Source: Chromobacterium vaccinii
GTDB taxonomy: Bacteria; Pseudomonadota; Gammaproteobacteria; Burkholderiales; Chromobacteriaceae
NCBI RefSeq assembly: GCF_000971335.1
Contig: NZ_JZJL01000021.1
Coordinates: forward strand, 1-64,000
Length of the DNA: 64,000 bases
Direction: 5' to 3'
Positions 54,626 to 64,000 of this stretch are shown one piece after another; position 1 is the stretch's first letter; each line of letters begins with the position of its first letter. Position numbers and translations under genes: made by a program. Under the pieces are notes generated by a model that was given only the letters and a program-made list of their open reading frames with translations, searched no databases and had not been told where the DNA came from.

Positions 54626-56275
54626 TTATTCCATCCGGAAAGCCAGCGTAGTCTGCTGCAGCCTCTCCGCCACCACCGCCAGTTCGCGCGTCGCCTGCGA
54701 AAACACCTCCACCGCCACGCCGTTTTCCTTGGACATCGCCGCGATGGCCTCCACCCGCCCCGCCAGCTCGGTGCTGGCCTGGCGCTGCTCGCCCACCGCT
54801 ATCGCGATCTCGTGGATCACCGACACCACGCCGGCGGCGCGCTCCTCCACCGCGCTGATGGTGGCCGACGCGTTCTCGGCCGCCACCACCACGTCGGCGA
54901 CGATCTGGCGGCTGCTGCGCATGCCGTCCACCGCCTCGCGCGCGCCGCCCTGGATCTTGCCTATCATATTGGTGATTTCCTGCGCCGAGCTGGTGGTGCG
55001 CTCGGCCAGCATGCGCACCTCGTCGGCCACCACGGCGAAGCCGCGGCCCTGCTCGCCGGCCCGCGCGGCTTCGATCGCCGCGTTCAGCGCCAGAAGATTG
55101 GTCTGGTCGGCCACGTCCTTGATCACGGTGGCGATGCTGCCGATCTGCTGCGCCTGCTCGGACAGCGACTCCAGGCTGTCGGCCGAGCTGCTGACGCTCT
55201 CGTTTACCCGCCTCACCTGCGCGGTGGAATCCTGCACGTCCTTGTTGCCGGCCTTGGCCTGCTGGCCGGCTTCGGCCGCTTGCTCGTTGGCGTGGCCGGC
55301 ATTGCTGGCGCACAAGTCTATGCTGACCGTCAGCTCCTCAATCGACGCCGCCGCGCTGGAGGTGGCGTTGACCTGCTGGCCGATGCTGGCGCTAACCTGC
55401 TCGGTGGAGGCCGCCAGCTCTTCCGAGGTGGCGGCGACCATCGCAGCCGAGCGCACGATCTCGCCCACAGTGGCGCGCAGCCGCTGCTGGGTATCGGCCA
55501 ACGAGCGCATCATGTCGGCGACTTCATCCTTGCCTTGGGGCCGGATATCGCCGGTCAGATCGCCGCCGCCTATCTTGTCCATCGCCGCGCCTGCGCTGCG
55601 CAAGCTGCCGACGATGCCGTTCTGTATCGCCAGCCCCAGGCCAATCAACAGAAGCAAGCCGACCACCAGCACCGAGATCGCCGTCGTTCGCACTTGCTGG
55701 TATTTCGCCTCAGCATCCTGCTGCGCTTTGTCTGCTAGTTGGGTGTTGATTTTTGACAGTTCGGTCAGCACATCGTCGGCAGTCTGGAACAGCGGCCTGC
55801 ACTGCTTGGCCATGATGGCCAGCGCCTTCTTGTTGTTGTCGCCGTTGCCGGTGTCGGCGTAACTGAGATCGCGCATCTGCTTGCACGGCACCTCCATCGC
55901 CGCCCAGGCGGCATCGAAGCGCCTCAGTCCATCCACTTCGGGAGGCGTCAGCTCGGTCTTGCGATACATGTCCAGATATCGCCTCACTTCGGCCTCTTGC
56001 GCCTCGCGCCTCGCACTCACCTGATCCATCACCGTCTTTTCGCTTTCAGCGATGTAACGGTAGTCGGAACGGCTGACATAAGCCGCCTGCTTGGCGGCCT
56101 GGCCCAGCCAGCGTACCGGTTGCAACATATTTTTATGCATGTCGGTGGTCAGCTCGAACATGCTGGAGGCGCCAAAAATCCCGTTGAGGCCGATGATGAA
56201 TGCGGCGGCGGCGGCGACGACGATCAGGCTGAATATTTTCAGCCGGATGCTGAATTGGGAGAGAAATTGAGTCAC
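54626..56275 (-). CDS. Methyl-accepting chemotaxis protein (copy 1 of tandem pair)
   Basis: A 549-aa transmembrane chemoreceptor. I chose the GTG at 56275, 8 bases after GGAG, because the neighbouring paralogue has the same start context and both genes then have exactly 550 codons; longer ATG starts are open. The layout: signal anchor ([25 protein letters not shown]), a four-helix-bundle periplasmic domain (~30-190) with [14 protein letters not shown], a second helix (~192-215), HAMP ([24 protein letters not shown]), and a signalling hairpin ([40 protein letters not shown]). The periplasmic ligand is unknown. Confidence 0.9.
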   Translation of the reverse strand: MTQFLSQFSIRLKIFSLIVVAAAAAFIIGLNGIFGASSMFELTTDMHKNMLQPVRWLGQAAKQAAYVSRSDYRYIAESEKTVMDQVSARREAQEAEVRRYLDMYRKTELTPPEVDGLRRFDAAWAAMEVPCKQMRDLSYADTGNGDNNKKALAIMAKQCRPLFQTADDVLTELSKINTQLADKAQQDAEAKYQQVRTTAISVLVVGLLLLIGLGLAIQNGIVGSLRSAGAAMDKIGGGDLTGDIRPQGKDEVADMMRSLADTQQRLRATVGEIVRSAAMVAATSEELAASTEQVSASIGQQVNATSSAAASIEELTVSIDLCASNAGHANEQAAEAGQQAKAGNKDVQDSTAQVRRVNESVSSSADSLESLSEQAQQIGSIATVIKDVADQTNLLALNAAIEAARAGEQGRGFAVVADEVRMLAERTTSSAQEITNMIGKIQGGAREAVDGMRSSRQIVADVVVAAENASATISAVEERAAGVVSVIHEIAIAVGEQRQASTELAGRVEAIAAMSKENGVAVEVFSQATRELAVVAERLQQTTLAFRME

Positions 56276-56412
56276 GCTATGCTCCAAGCTGCCAGAGATC
56301 ATTACACCTAGCGTTTTAGTTGAGACTGGAAGCAATCACCAAGCCAGGCCGTCTACCCACCCGATGGCGCAACCCGCTTGAAAACGCCCGCCAAGCTGGC
56401 GATGCGGGGGCA

Positions 56413-56458
56413 TATGAAAACGCCCCCGGCCGTGGACAATATGGCCGGGGGCGTTGGC
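56413..56458 (-). terminator. Intrinsic terminator after chemoreceptor copy 2
   Basis: On the minus strand a perfect 12-bp stem (56454-56443 with 56431-56420) over an 11-base loop is followed by TTTT. It lies 15 bases past the stop of the second chemoreceptor gene. Confidence 0.85.
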
Positions 56459-56472
56459 AAGACAGCTGCGGA

Positions 56473-58122
56473 TTAATCCATGCGGAAAGCCAGCGTGGTC
56501 TGCTGCAGCTTTTCAGCCACCATCGCCAGCTCCCGCGTCGCCTGCGAGAACACATCCACCGCGATGCCGTTTTCCTTGGACATCTCGGCGATGGCCTCCA
56601 CCCGTCCCGCCAGCTCGGTGCTGGCCTGGCGCTGCTCGCCCACCGCCATCGCGATCTCGTTGATCGCCGACACCACGCCGGCGGCGCGCTCCTCCACCGT
56701 GCTGATGGTGGCCGACGCGTTCTCGGCCGCCACCACCACGTCGGCGACGATCTGGCGGCTGCTGCGCATGCCGTCCACCGCCTCGCGCGCGCCGTCCTGG
56801 ATCTTGCCTATCATATTGGTGATTTCCTGCGCCGAGCTGGTGGTGCGCTCGGCAAGCTTCCTCACCTCGTCGGCCACCACGGCGAAGCCACGGCCCTGCT
56901 CGCCGGCCCGCGCAGCCTCGATCGCCGCGTTCAGCGCCAGCAGGTTGGTCTGGTCGGCCACGTCCTTGATCACGGTGGCGATGCTGCCGATCTGCTGCGC
57001 CTGGTCGGACAGCGACTCCAGGCTGTCGGCCGAGCTGGTGACGCTCTCGTTGACCCGCTTCACCCGGACGGTGGAGTCTTGCACGTCCTTGTTGCCGGCC
57101 TTGGCCTGCTGGCCGGCCTCCGCCGCCTGCTCGTTGGCCTGGCCGGCATTGCTGGCGCACAGGTCTATGCTGACCGTCAGTTCCTCAATCGACGCCGCAG
57201 CGCTGGAGGTGGCGTTGACCTGCTGGCCGATGCTGGCGCTGACCTGCTCGGTGGAGGCGGCCAGTTGCTCGGAAGTGGCCGCCACGCTGGCCGCCGAGCG
57301 GATGATCTCGCCCACCGTATTGCGCAGCCGCTGCTGGGTGTCGGACAAGGAACGCATCATGTCCGCGATTTCGTCCCGGCCGCTCACCTTGACCTCGCCG
57401 GTCAGGTCGCCGCCGCCCATCTTTTCCATCGCCCGGCAGGCCTCTTTCAGGCTGCCGACGATGCCGGTCTGGATCGCCAGCCCCAGCGCGGCCAGCACCA
57501 CCAGGCCCACCACCAGCACGCTGATCGCCATGGTGCGCAGCGATTGGTACTTGCCTTGAGCATCGTCCAGCGACTTGTCCGCCAGCTTGACGTTGATAGC
57601 CACCAGTTCATTCAAAATATCGTCCGCTGCATTAAACAGCGGCCGACACTGCTTGACCATGATGGCCAGCGCCTTCTTGTTGTTCTCGCCATTGCCGGTG
57701 TCGTTATAGCTGAGATCGCGCACCTGCTTGCACGGCCCCTCCATCGCCGCCCAAGCGGCGTCGAGTCGCTTCAATCCATCCACTTCGGGAGGCGTCAGCT
57801 GGGTCTGCCGGTACTGGTCAATGAACCCCTTCATATTGGTCTCTTGCTTTTCTCGACTGGCCTGTATTTGGTCCATGACCGATTTTTCTGACTCGGCGAT
57901 ATACCGGTAATCGGAGCGGTTGATGTAGATCGCGCTCTTGGACGCCTGGCCCAGCAAGTAGATCGGTTTGAGCGCGTTGTCGTGCATGTCGCGGGTCAGG
58001 TCGAACATGCTGGAAGCGCCGGAAATGCCGTTGACGCCGATGATCAACGCGGCCAGCACGCCAAGCACGATCAAGCCGAAGATCTTGGCGCGGATGCTGA
58101 ATTGGGCAAGAAGTTGAATCAC
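56473..58122 (-). CDS. Methyl-accepting chemotaxis protein (copy 2 of tandem pair)
   Basis: A 549-aa chemoreceptor nearly identical in its second half to the adjacent copy. The GTG at 58122 lies 8 bases after GGAG, in the same context as copy 1 (GGGAGCATAGC). Anchor [25 protein letters not shown], periplasmic four-helix-bundle domain with the same [18 protein letters not shown] element but clearly different surface residues, [28 protein letters not shown], and the conserved signalling hairpin. It arose by tandem duplication followed by divergence of the sensor domain and probably detects a related but different signal. Confidence 0.9.
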   Translation of the reverse strand: MIQLLAQFSIRAKIFGLIVLGVLAALIIGVNGISGASSMFDLTRDMHDNALKPIYLLGQASKSAIYINRSDYRYIAESEKSVMDQIQASREKQETNMKGFIDQYRQTQLTPPEVDGLKRLDAAWAAMEGPCKQVRDLSYNDTGNGENNKKALAIMVKQCRPLFNAADDILNELVAINVKLADKSLDDAQGKYQSLRTMAISVLVVGLVVLAALGLAIQTGIVGSLKEACRAMEKMGGGDLTGEVKVSGRDEIADMMRSLSDTQQRLRNTVGEIIRSAASVAATSEQLAASTEQVSASIGQQVNATSSAAASIEELTVSIDLCASNAGQANEQAAEAGQQAKAGNKDVQDSTVRVKRVNESVTSSADSLESLSDQAQQIGSIATVIKDVADQTNLLALNAAIEAARAGEQGRGFAVVADEVRKLAERTTSSAQEITNMIGKIQDGAREAVDGMRSSRQIVADVVVAAENASATISTVEERAAGVVSAINEIAMAVGEQRQASTELAGRVEAIAEMSKENGIAVDVFSQATRELAMVAEKLQQTTLAFRMD

Positions 58123-58241
58123 GCTATGCTCCCTACTGCCTAGGTAGTTACACATAGCGTTTTAGTTGAGACTCGAACCAATCACCAGTCATGATTCGAT
58201 AAATCCGTCAATGCCGGACGTTGAGACGCCCGGCGGCCAAA

Positions 58242-58667
58242 TCAGTCCCGCAACGACTTCCGGTAAAAAATGCGGCTGTGGCCGGGCGGGTAGTCGTCCA
58301 GTTCGCCGAAGCGCTGGTAGCCCAGGCTTTCGTAAAAACGCGGCGCCTGGAAACTATGGGTGTCCACCCAGGCGCCGATACAGCCGCGCGTCTTCGCTTC
58401 AGCCTCGGCCTCTTCCATCAGCCGGCGGCCCAGCCCCAGGCCGCGCGCGCCGGACGGCGCGGCCAGCAGCTCGGTGTACAGCCAGCCGTAACGGGTATAG
58501 CCCCACAGGCCGCCGACCACCTGCCCGTCCTCGTCCTCCACCCGGATCACCAGCGGCCGATGGCCGCCGGCGCCGACTTGGGCATCGTTATAGGCAACCA
58601 GGGGCGCGACGATGGCCGTTCTCGTTTCGGCATCCGCCGCATCGCTCAGCACGGTTTTGTACTCCAT
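58242..58667 (-). CDS. GNAT-family N-acetyltransferase
   Basis: A 141-aa acetyltransferase. Motif A is present as LLAAPSGARGLGLGRRLMEEAEAEA (acetyl-CoA loop RGLGLGRR) around residues 68-92, followed by CIGAWVDTHSFQAPRFYESLGYQRFGELDDYPPGHSRIFYRK, the usual GNAT end. The first ~60 residues contain VGGLWGYTRYGWLYTE, the beta-strand pair of the fold. Substrate unknown; small GNATs of this kind modify amines or toxins. It lies between a chemoreceptor and ggt with no operon link. Confidence 0.85.
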   Translation of the reverse strand: MEYKTVLSDAADAETRTAIVAPLVAYNDAQVGAGGHRPLVIRVEDEDGQVVGGLWGYTRYGWLYTELLAAPSGARGLGLGRRLMEEAEAEAKTRGCIGAWVDTHSFQAPRFYESLGYQRFGELDDYPPGHSRIFYRKSLRD

Positions 58668-58699
58668 GTCTTTCTCGTTTTTCTCTGTTCAAAAATCGC

Positions 58700-60364
58700 T
58701 TACTCGACAACGATGCCGACGCCGCGTCCGCGCGGATCGGACGCGGTCTCGGTCTTGTCGCCGCTCACCCTCACCGCCTGGATGTCTCCCATCCGCCAGC
58801 CCTGGTCCTTCAGCGTATAGCCCATCGCCTTCAGCTCCTGAGCGGCCTGGCCGGCCAATGGCGCGTACTGGTCGTAAAAAATGGTGTCCTTGGGCAGCAG
58901 CTGGTGATGGACGCGTTGCGCCGCCACCGCGTCTTTCAACGGCAGCTTGTAGTCGTACAGATTGTTCAGCACCTGGAAGATGGAGGTGAAGATGCGCGAA
59001 CCGCCGGGCGTGCCGATCACCAACTCCACCTTGCCGTCGCGGGTGACGATGGTGGGCGACATCGACGACAGCATGCGCTTGCCGGGGGCGATGGCGTTGG
59101 CGTCCTTGCCCACCACGCCGAAGGCGTTGGCCACCCCAGGCTTGGCGCTGAAGTCGTCCATCTCGTCGTTGAGCAGGAAGCCGGCGCCCTTGACCACCAC
59201 GCCGCTGCCGAAATCGAAGTTCAAGGTGTAGGTGTTGGCCACCGCGTTGCCCCACTTGTCGACGATGGAGAAGTGGGTGGTCTGGCGCGGGTCCAGACCG
59301 GGCTTGATGTCCGGCGTCGGCGAAATGGCGGTGGGGTTGATCTCGGCCGCGCGGCGCTCGAGATAGGCCGGGTCGATCAGCTGCGCCGCCGGCGCCTTGA
59401 CGAAGTCCGGATCGCCCAGGTAGTCGGCGCGGTCGGCGAACACCCGCTTCTCGATCTCCGCCAGCAGATGGATGTAGCGGGCGGAGTTCAGCGCCACGCC
59501 GGTGAAATCCGATGCCCGCTCCTGCTTGATGCCCAGCAGCTGCGCCAGCGCGATGCCGCCGGAGCTGGGCGGCGGCGCGGTGTAAACCATTTTGTCGCGC
59601 CAGCTGATCTTGATCGGCTCCCGCCACTTGGCGCGGTAGTCGTTGAGGTCGTCGGCGGTGATCAGGCCCTTGTCGCGCTTCATCTGCGCCACCAGCAGCT
59701 TGGCGGTGTCGCCCTGGTAGAACTCGGCCGCGCCGTAGCGGGCGATGCGTTTCAGCGTGGCGGCCAGCTCGGGCTGGCGGAAAGTCTCGCCGCCCTTCAT
59801 CTTGCCGAAATACTGGGCGAAGTTGGTTTTGCCTTCGAACAGCTTCACCGCCTCGTCGCGATACTGGTATTGGCGGGCGGCTACGGCGAAGCCCTGCTCG
59901 GCGTAGTTGATCGCCGGTTCCAGCAATTGCTTCCATTGCAGCTTGCCGAAGCGCTGGTGCGCCTGCCACAAGCCCATCACCGTGCCCGGCACGCCGGCGG
60001 CGCGCGCGCCGACCAGGCTCATGTCCGGCGCCACCTTGCCGTCCTTGTCCAGGTACATGTCGCGGCTGGCGGCCTTGGGCGCCACTTCGCGGTAATCGAG
60101 GAAATACGGTTTGCCGCCCTGGTAGATGGTCATGAAACCGCCGCCGCCGATATTGCCGGCCTCCGGGTAGGTGACCGCCAGCGCGAAGGCGGTGGCCACC
60201 GCGGCATCCACCGCGTTGCCGCCGGACTTCAGGATCCGCGCGGCGACTTCGGCGCCGTATTGGTCCGGCGAAGCCACCGCGCCCTGGCCCGCCAACGCCG
60301 GCAGGGCGATCAGCAGAAGGCCGCCGCCGGCCAGCGCGTTGCGGGACATGGAAACCAGTTTCAT
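58700..60364 (-). CDS. ggt: Gamma-glutamyltransferase (exported)
   Basis: Cleaves the gamma-glutamyl bond of glutathione in the periplasm, or transfers it to amino acids. The 554-aa precursor starts MKLVSMSRNALAGGGLLLIALPALAGQG, a signal peptide. The Ntn-hydrolase landmarks are GGNAVDAAVATAFALAVTYPEAGNIGGGGFM, then the autocleavage site just before the catalytic Thr in RQTTHFSIVDKWGNAVANTYTLNFDFGSGV (~residue 362), and GFLLNDEMDDFS. The large and small subunits arise by self-processing there. AGGAGGTGAGCT before the ATG is a near-perfect ribosome binding site. No glutathione-uptake genes adjoin it. Confidence 0.94.
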   Translation of the reverse strand: MKLVSMSRNALAGGGLLLIALPALAGQGAVASPDQYGAEVAARILKSGGNAVDAAVATAFALAVTYPEAGNIGGGGFMTIYQGGKPYFLDYREVAPKAASRDMYLDKDGKVAPDMSLVGARAAGVPGTVMGLWQAHQRFGKLQWKQLLEPAINYAEQGFAVAARQYQYRDEAVKLFEGKTNFAQYFGKMKGGETFRQPELAATLKRIARYGAAEFYQGDTAKLLVAQMKRDKGLITADDLNDYRAKWREPIKISWRDKMVYTAPPPSSGGIALAQLLGIKQERASDFTGVALNSARYIHLLAEIEKRVFADRADYLGDPDFVKAPAAQLIDPAYLERRAAEINPTAISPTPDIKPGLDPRQTTHFSIVDKWGNAVANTYTLNFDFGSGVVVKGAGFLLNDEMDDFSAKPGVANAFGVVGKDANAIAPGKRMLSSMSPTIVTRDGKVELVIGTPGGSRIFTSIFQVLNNLYDYKLPLKDAVAAQRVHHQLLPKDTIFYDQYAPLAGQAAQELKAMGYTLKDQGWRMGDIQAVRVSGDKTETASDPRGRGVGIVVE

Positions 60365-60482
60365 AGCTCACCTCCTCTGTAGGCTGACATAGGATGCTTA
60401 TGCCATTTGTTAAGAAAGTGTGCCACACATTTAAGGTAAATTCAGGCTGGCAATATTCCATGCCGCTTCAGTGCGCAGCCGC

Positions 60483-61226
60483 TCATAACCGATCCAGCGC
60501 GTCCCGCAGTTCCCTCACCAGCGCCGCCGAGGTTTCCTGCCGCGCATATTCATCGACGCCCGGCGCGCCCATGCCGACGCCGCCGCGCCGATAGCGCATC
60601 CCGCTCGTCGCCACGCCCCGCGCCGACGCGTGGAATTCCGCGCAGCCGCTCGCCGCCGCCAGTTCGGCGATATTGCCGGCGCGCACGCCGGCGCCGGGCA
60701 TCACCGTCAACCGCGTCCCGGCCTGCTCGCGCAGGCTAGACAGCAACGCCGCGCCCTGCGGCGCGGTCGGCGCCTGGCCGGAGCTGAGCAGGCGCTTGCA
60801 ACCGGCGGCGATCACCTCCTCCAGCGCCCGCTCCGGCTCGCGCGCCAAGTCGAAAGCGCGGTGAAAGGTCACCGCCATCGGCCCGGCCAAGCTGACCAAC
60901 TCCCGGGTGCGGGCCGCGTCGACATCGCCGTCCGCGGTCAGCAGGCCCAGCACCACGCCGTCCAGCCCCAGGCTGCGGCAGACTTCGACATCATGCGCCA
61001 TCGCGTCGAACTCCAGCGCGGAATAGAGGAAATCGCCGCCGCGCGGGCGGATGATGGCGTGCAGCTTGATCTCCAGCTTGCCGCGCGCCATCGCCAGCGT
61101 GCCGTAGGACGGCGTGGTGCCGCCCTCGCCCAGGTTGTCGCACAGCTCCACCCGCTGCGCGCCGCCTTCCTGCGCGGCGACGCAGGACGCCAACGAACCG
61201 GCGCAAATTTCCAGAATCTTGCTCAT
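60483..61226 (-). CDS. cutC: CutC-family copper homeostasis protein
   Basis: A 247-aa TIM-barrel protein of the CutC family. It begins MSKILEICAGSLASCVAAQEGGAQRVELCDNLGEGGTTPSYG and contains IKLHAIIRPRGGDFLYSALEFDAMAHDV, VVLGLLTADGDVD and AVTFHRAFDLARE, all CutC signatures. CutC was linked to copper tolerance, but its enzymatic role is not settled. AAGGAGCGG precedes the ATG. It follows the pflBA terminator on the same strand but is probably transcribed separately. Confidence 0.93.
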   Translation of the reverse strand: MSKILEICAGSLASCVAAQEGGAQRVELCDNLGEGGTTPSYGTLAMARGKLEIKLHAIIRPRGGDFLYSALEFDAMAHDVEVCRSLGLDGVVLGLLTADGDVDAARTRELVSLAGPMAVTFHRAFDLAREPERALEEVIAAGCKRLLSSGQAPTAPQGAALLSSLREQAGTRLTVMPGAGVRAGNIAELAAASGCAEFHASARGVATSGMRYRRGGVGMGAPGVDEYARQETSAALVRELRDALDRL

Positions 61227-61284
61227 TTCCGCTCCTTTTCCTTATTCCAGACCGCCCGCAAACGCCAAGGTGCCCCAAAAACGC

Positions 61285-61318
61285 AAAAACCGCCGGCGCG
61301 AAGCGCGGCGGCGGTTTT
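61285..61318 (-). terminator. Intrinsic terminator after pflA
   Basis: On the minus strand AAACCGCCGCC...GGCGGTTTTT forms a GC-rich stem of about 12 bp around a TTC loop, then a T-run, 20 bases past the pflA stop. It ends the pflBA transcript. Confidence 0.85.
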
Positions 61319-61338
61319 GAAGAACGCGTGCGGAAGCC

Positions 61339-62118
61339 TCAGGTAACTTTCATGCCGCGGCTGGCGAACAGCGCGCGCGCATGCGCGACTTGCTCTGCGG
61401 TGGGGATAGGCGTGTCGTTCAACTGGTACTCCATGCCCAGCTGCGCCCACTTGTCCTTGCCCAGTTGATGGAAGGGCAGCACTTCCACCCGCTCCACCAC
61501 ATCGCCGAGCGTGGCGATGAAATCGGCCAGGCGCTCGATGTCGGCGTCGCCATCGGTGAGGCCGGGCACCAGCACGTAGCGTATCCACATCTTCTTGCCC
61601 AGCCGCTGCAAACGCTGGGCGAAGTCCAGCGTCGGCTGCAAAGGCTGGCCGGTCAACGCCTGGTATTTTTCCGGATCGAAATGCTTGATGTCCAGCATCA
61701 CCAGGTCGACATCGTCGAACCATTCATCCGGCACCCGCTCGTGCAGGAAGCCCTGGGTGTCCAGCGCGGTATGCAGGCCGAAGCGCTGCTTGATCGCATG
61801 GAACAGCTCGCCGACGAACTCGTGCTGCATCAGCGGCTCGCCGCCGGAAATGGTGACGCCGCCGGCGAACTTGAGGAAGCGCGCGTAAGAGGCGACTTCG
61901 GACAGCGCCTGCTCCACCGTGACCTGGCGGCCGTTGTGCAGCTTCCAGGTATCCGGGTTGTGGCAGTACAGGCAGCGGAATTGACAGCCCGAGGTGAAAA
62001 ACACGAAACGCATGCCGGGGCCGTCGACGCCGGCGCCGCTTTCGGTGGAATGCAAATAGCCTATGGTTTCGGCCTTAACGCATGCTTCGGTGTGGTCTGC
62101 GGCAATAGGTGGGATCAT
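61339..62118 (-). CDS. pflA: Pyruvate formate-lyase activating enzyme (radical SAM)
   Basis: Generates the glycyl radical of pyruvate formate-lyase using S-adenosylmethionine and a 4Fe-4S cluster. The ATG at 62118 follows GGAGAAACGGC, giving 259 aa. The cluster motif CxxxCxxC is C45-QFR-C49-LY-C52, followed by GGVTISGGEPLMQHEF, the SAM-binding GGEP motif, and LMLDIKHFDPEKYQALTG. Upstream in-frame codons to 62178 are probably not translated. It lies 122 bases downstream of pflB with hairpins between. Confidence 0.95.
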   Translation of the reverse strand: MIPPIAADHTEACVKAETIGYLHSTESGAGVDGPGMRFVFFTSGCQFRCLYCHNPDTWKLHNGRQVTVEQALSEVASYARFLKFAGGVTISGGEPLMQHEFVGELFHAIKQRFGLHTALDTQGFLHERVPDEWFDDVDLVMLDIKHFDPEKYQALTGQPLQPTLDFAQRLQRLGKKMWIRYVLVPGLTDGDADIERLADFIATLGDVVERVEVLPFHQLGKDKWAQLGMEYQLNDTPIPTAEQVAHARALFASRGMKVT

Positions 62119-62240
62119 GCCGTTTCTCCGGTGAATCTTGTGAAAAAGCGGGGCTTTCCTTTCGGACCGCCCCGCCATTGATGCGATGGTGTTTCCGCGC
62201 GGGCAAGCCTTTCGGCTGCCCGCCCTACCTTCTCTTCAGC
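62119..62240 (-). other. pflB-pflA intergenic region with two hairpins
   Basis: GCGGGGC/GCCCCGC (62158-62173) and GCGGGC...GCCCGC (62199-62223, with an inner AGCC/GGCT extension and one bulge) can form in the transcript between pflB and pflA. Neither is followed by a T-run on the minus strand, so they more likely stabilise the pflB message and set the pflB:pflA ratio than terminate. Confidence 0.5.
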
Positions 62241-64000
62241 TTACATCTTGCCGTGGAAGGTGCGGTTGATCACGTCCATCTGCTGCTCGCGGGTCAGCTT
62301 GATGAAGTTCACGGCGTAGCCCGACACGCGGATGGTCAGTTGCGGGTACAGTTCCGGGTGCTCCATCGCGTCCAGCAGGGTTTCGCGCTTGAACACGTTG
62401 ACGTTGACGTGGAAGCCGCCGCCGGCGATGTGGCGCTCGCCTTCGCAATCGAACGGCGTGCAGTTGGCGCTGCTGAACTCGGTCGGGTGCGCGGAGCAGA
62501 AGCCGTCCAGGCAGTTGGCCAAGTTCAGGATGCGCTCTTCTGCGGTGTGGCCCAGCGCGTCAGGCGTGGCCGAGGCGGTCCAGCTGATGCCGTCCAGCGC
62601 GGAGTCGTACGGCAGCTTGGCCACCGAGGCGCCCGCGGCGACAAAGCCCTTCACATCGCGGCCGTTCATCGGGTTGGCGCCCGGGGAGAACGGTTCGCCG
62701 GCGCGGCGGCCGTCCGGGGTGTTGCCGGTCTTCTTGCCGTACACCACGTTGGAGGTGATGGTCAGCACCGACTGGGTCGGCTTGGAATCGCGGTAGAAGT
62801 ACGGCTGGGCCTTGATCTTGTCCATGAAGGACTGGGTCAGCCACACCGCGATGTCGTCCACGCGGTCGTCGTTGTTGCCGTAAGCCGGGTAGTCGCCTTC
62901 GATCTTATAGTCGACGGCCAGGCCTTCTTCATTGCGGATGATGTGAACCTTGGCGAACTTGACGGCGGACAGCGAGTCGGCGGCCACGGACAAGCCGGCG
63001 ATGCCGCAAGCCATGGTGCGGATGATGTCGCGGTCGTGCAGCGCCATTTCGATGCGTTCGTAGGCGTACTTGTCGTGCATGTAGTGGATGCAGTTCAGCG
63101 CCTTGACGTAGGTGGCGGCCAGCCAGTCCATCATCTTCTCAAACTTGGGCATCAGCTCGTCGTAGGTCAGCACGTCGCTGGTGATGGGCTCGAAACCGTG
63201 CGCCACCAGCGCGCCGGATTTCTCGTCGCGGCCGCCGTTGATCGCGTACAGCATGGCCTTGGCCAGGTTGGCGCGGGCGCCGAAGAACTGCATCTGCTTG
63301 CCGATTTTCATCGCCGACACGCAGCAGGCGATGCCGTAGTCGTCGCCCCAGTAAGGCAGCATCAGATCGTCGTTTTCGTACTGGATGGCGCTGGTGTCGA
63401 TGGAGACCTTGGCGCAGAAGTTCTTGAAGCCCTGCGGGAAGCGGGTGGACCACAGCACGGTCAGGTTCGGTTCCGGGGCCGGGCCCAGGTTGTACAAGGT
63501 GTTCAGGAAACGGAAGCTGTTCTTGGTCACCAGGGTGCGTCCGTCTTCGCCCATGCCGCCGATGGATTCGGTCACCCAGGTCGGGTCGCCGGAGAACAGT
63601 TGATCGTATTCCGGAGTGCGCAGGAAGCGGACGATGCGCAGCTTGATCACCAGATCGTCGATCATTTCCTGGGCTTCAGCCTCGCTCAGCGCGCCGGCGG
63701 CGATGTCGCGCTCGATGTACACGTCCAGGAAGGTGGACACGCGGCCGAAGGACATGGCGGCGCCGTTCTGTTCCTTGACGGCGGCCAGGTAGGCGAAATA
63801 CACCCATTGCACCGCTTCGCGGGCGTTGGCGGCCGGGCGGCTGATGTCGTAGCCGTACTTGGCGGCCATCTGCTTCAGTTCGTCCAGCGCGCGGAATTGC
63901 TCGGACAGCTCTTCGCGCTGACGCATCACTTCGTCGGTGAAGGTGGCGTTGTCCAGCTCGTGGAACACTTGCTGGCGCTCGGCGCGCAGGAAGTCGGTGC
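62241..64000 (-). CDS. pflB: Formate C-acetyltransferase (pyruvate formate-lyase), cut by window edge
   Basis: Converts pyruvate and CoA to acetyl-CoA and formate without oxygen. About 586 codons are in the window; the reading frame continues past base 64000 ([14 protein letters not shown] upstream), so ~170 N-terminal residues are missing. The catalytic cysteine pair sits in [21 protein letters not shown], the substrate region in [21 protein letters not shown], and the C-terminal glycyl radical motif in [17 protein letters not shown], close to the end. It is followed by pflA on the same strand. Confidence 0.96.
   Translation of the reverse strand, partial: TDFLRAERQQVFHELDNATFTDEVMRQREELSEQFRALDELKQMAAKYGYDISRPAANAREAVQWVYFAYLAAVKEQNGAAMSFGRVSTFLDVYIERDIAAGALSEAEAQEMIDDLVIKLRIVRFLRTPEYDQLFSGDPTWVTESIGGMGEDGRTLVTKNSFRFLNTLYNLGPAPEPNLTVLWSTRFPQGFKNFCAKVSIDTSAIQYENDDLMLPYWGDDYGIACCVSAMKIGKQMQFFGARANLAKAMLYAINGGRDEKSGALVAHGFEPITSDVLTYDELMPKFEKMMDWLAATYVKALNCIHYMHDKYAYERIEMALHDRDIIRTMACGIAGLSVAADSLSAVKFAKVHIIRNEEGLAVDYKIEGDYPAYGNNDDRVDDIAVWLTQSFMDKIKAQPYFYRDSKPTQSVLTITSNVVYGKKTGNTPDGRRAGEPFSPGANPMNGRDVKGFVAAGASVAKLPYDSALDGISWTASATPDALGHTAEERILNLANCLDGFCSAHPTEFSSANCTPFDCEGERHIAGGGFHVNVNVFKRETLLDAMEHPELYPQLTIRVSGYAVNFIKLTREQQMDVINRTFHGKM

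Overview
The window looks like part of the chromosome of a Neisseriales betaproteobacterium, most like Chromobacterium. The grounds are high-GC coding DNA, the rimP-nusA-infB order, a CcoG oxidase accessory protein, a secreted GH18 chitinase, many chemoreceptors, a VgrG and Rhs fragments. This comes from recognising protein families by eye; no database search was run.

Layout. 1-2662 (minus) is rimP-nusA-infB, with infB cut by the window edge. 2965-9654 (plus) is mostly housekeeping: fadD behind a PsrA-like dyad, a PilU-type ATPase, a YffB/ArsC-like protein overlapping dapE, a MarC-family protein and a soluble two-PAS chemoreceptor. A decayed LysE exporter precedes ccoG, a MocR regulator, a convergent PuuA-type glutamine synthetase, a large AsmA-like (DUF748) protein and a B12-dependent ribonucleotide reductase. 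21-28 kb is a patchwork of small accessory genes: a VOC protein, two secreted proteins of unknown function, an L,D-transpeptidase-like protein that has lost its cysteine, an MBL-fold hydrolase, the chitinase, an AHSA1 protein and a GNAT. 28.8-32.7 kb is a beta-alanine catabolic unit (MmsA-type dehydrogenase, omega-aminotransferase, divergent LysR regulator). Small membrane proteins and a LysR remnant follow.

35.5-47.6 kb is the polymorphic-toxin island. A GC-rich vgrG changes abruptly to AT-rich sequence near its 3' end. It is followed by a putative T6SS cargo protein, a separate AHH-nuclease ORF and an Imm11-like candidate immunity gene. Next come an XRE regulator behind a perfect operator-like palindrome and three tandem pieces of one Rhs core. 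The first piece ends in a HYD1-type ADP-ribosyltransferase-like tip plus a small candidate immunity gene. The second ends in a different tip plus a helical-repeat candidate immunity gene. The third is broken and joined to a 5'-truncated ankyrin gene. The C-terminal part of the XRE gene was duplicated together with the Rhs core, so the array grew by recombination within this locus.

47.7-64 kb returns to ordinary chromosome: a PfkB kinase, an Ogt-type methyltransferase, a DUF1176 protein, an ABC-F ATPase preceded by a 28-codon leader ORF with a near-consensus ribosome binding site, a small membrane protein with a LytS/LytTR-type two-component system, two tandem 549-aa chemoreceptors, a GNAT, gamma-glutamyltransferase, cutC, and pflA-pflB (pflB cut by the window edge). 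Anaerobic capacity is suggested by pyruvate formate-lyase together with an oxygen-independent ribonucleotide reductase. I saw no rRNA, tRNA, CRISPR array or intact insertion sequence.
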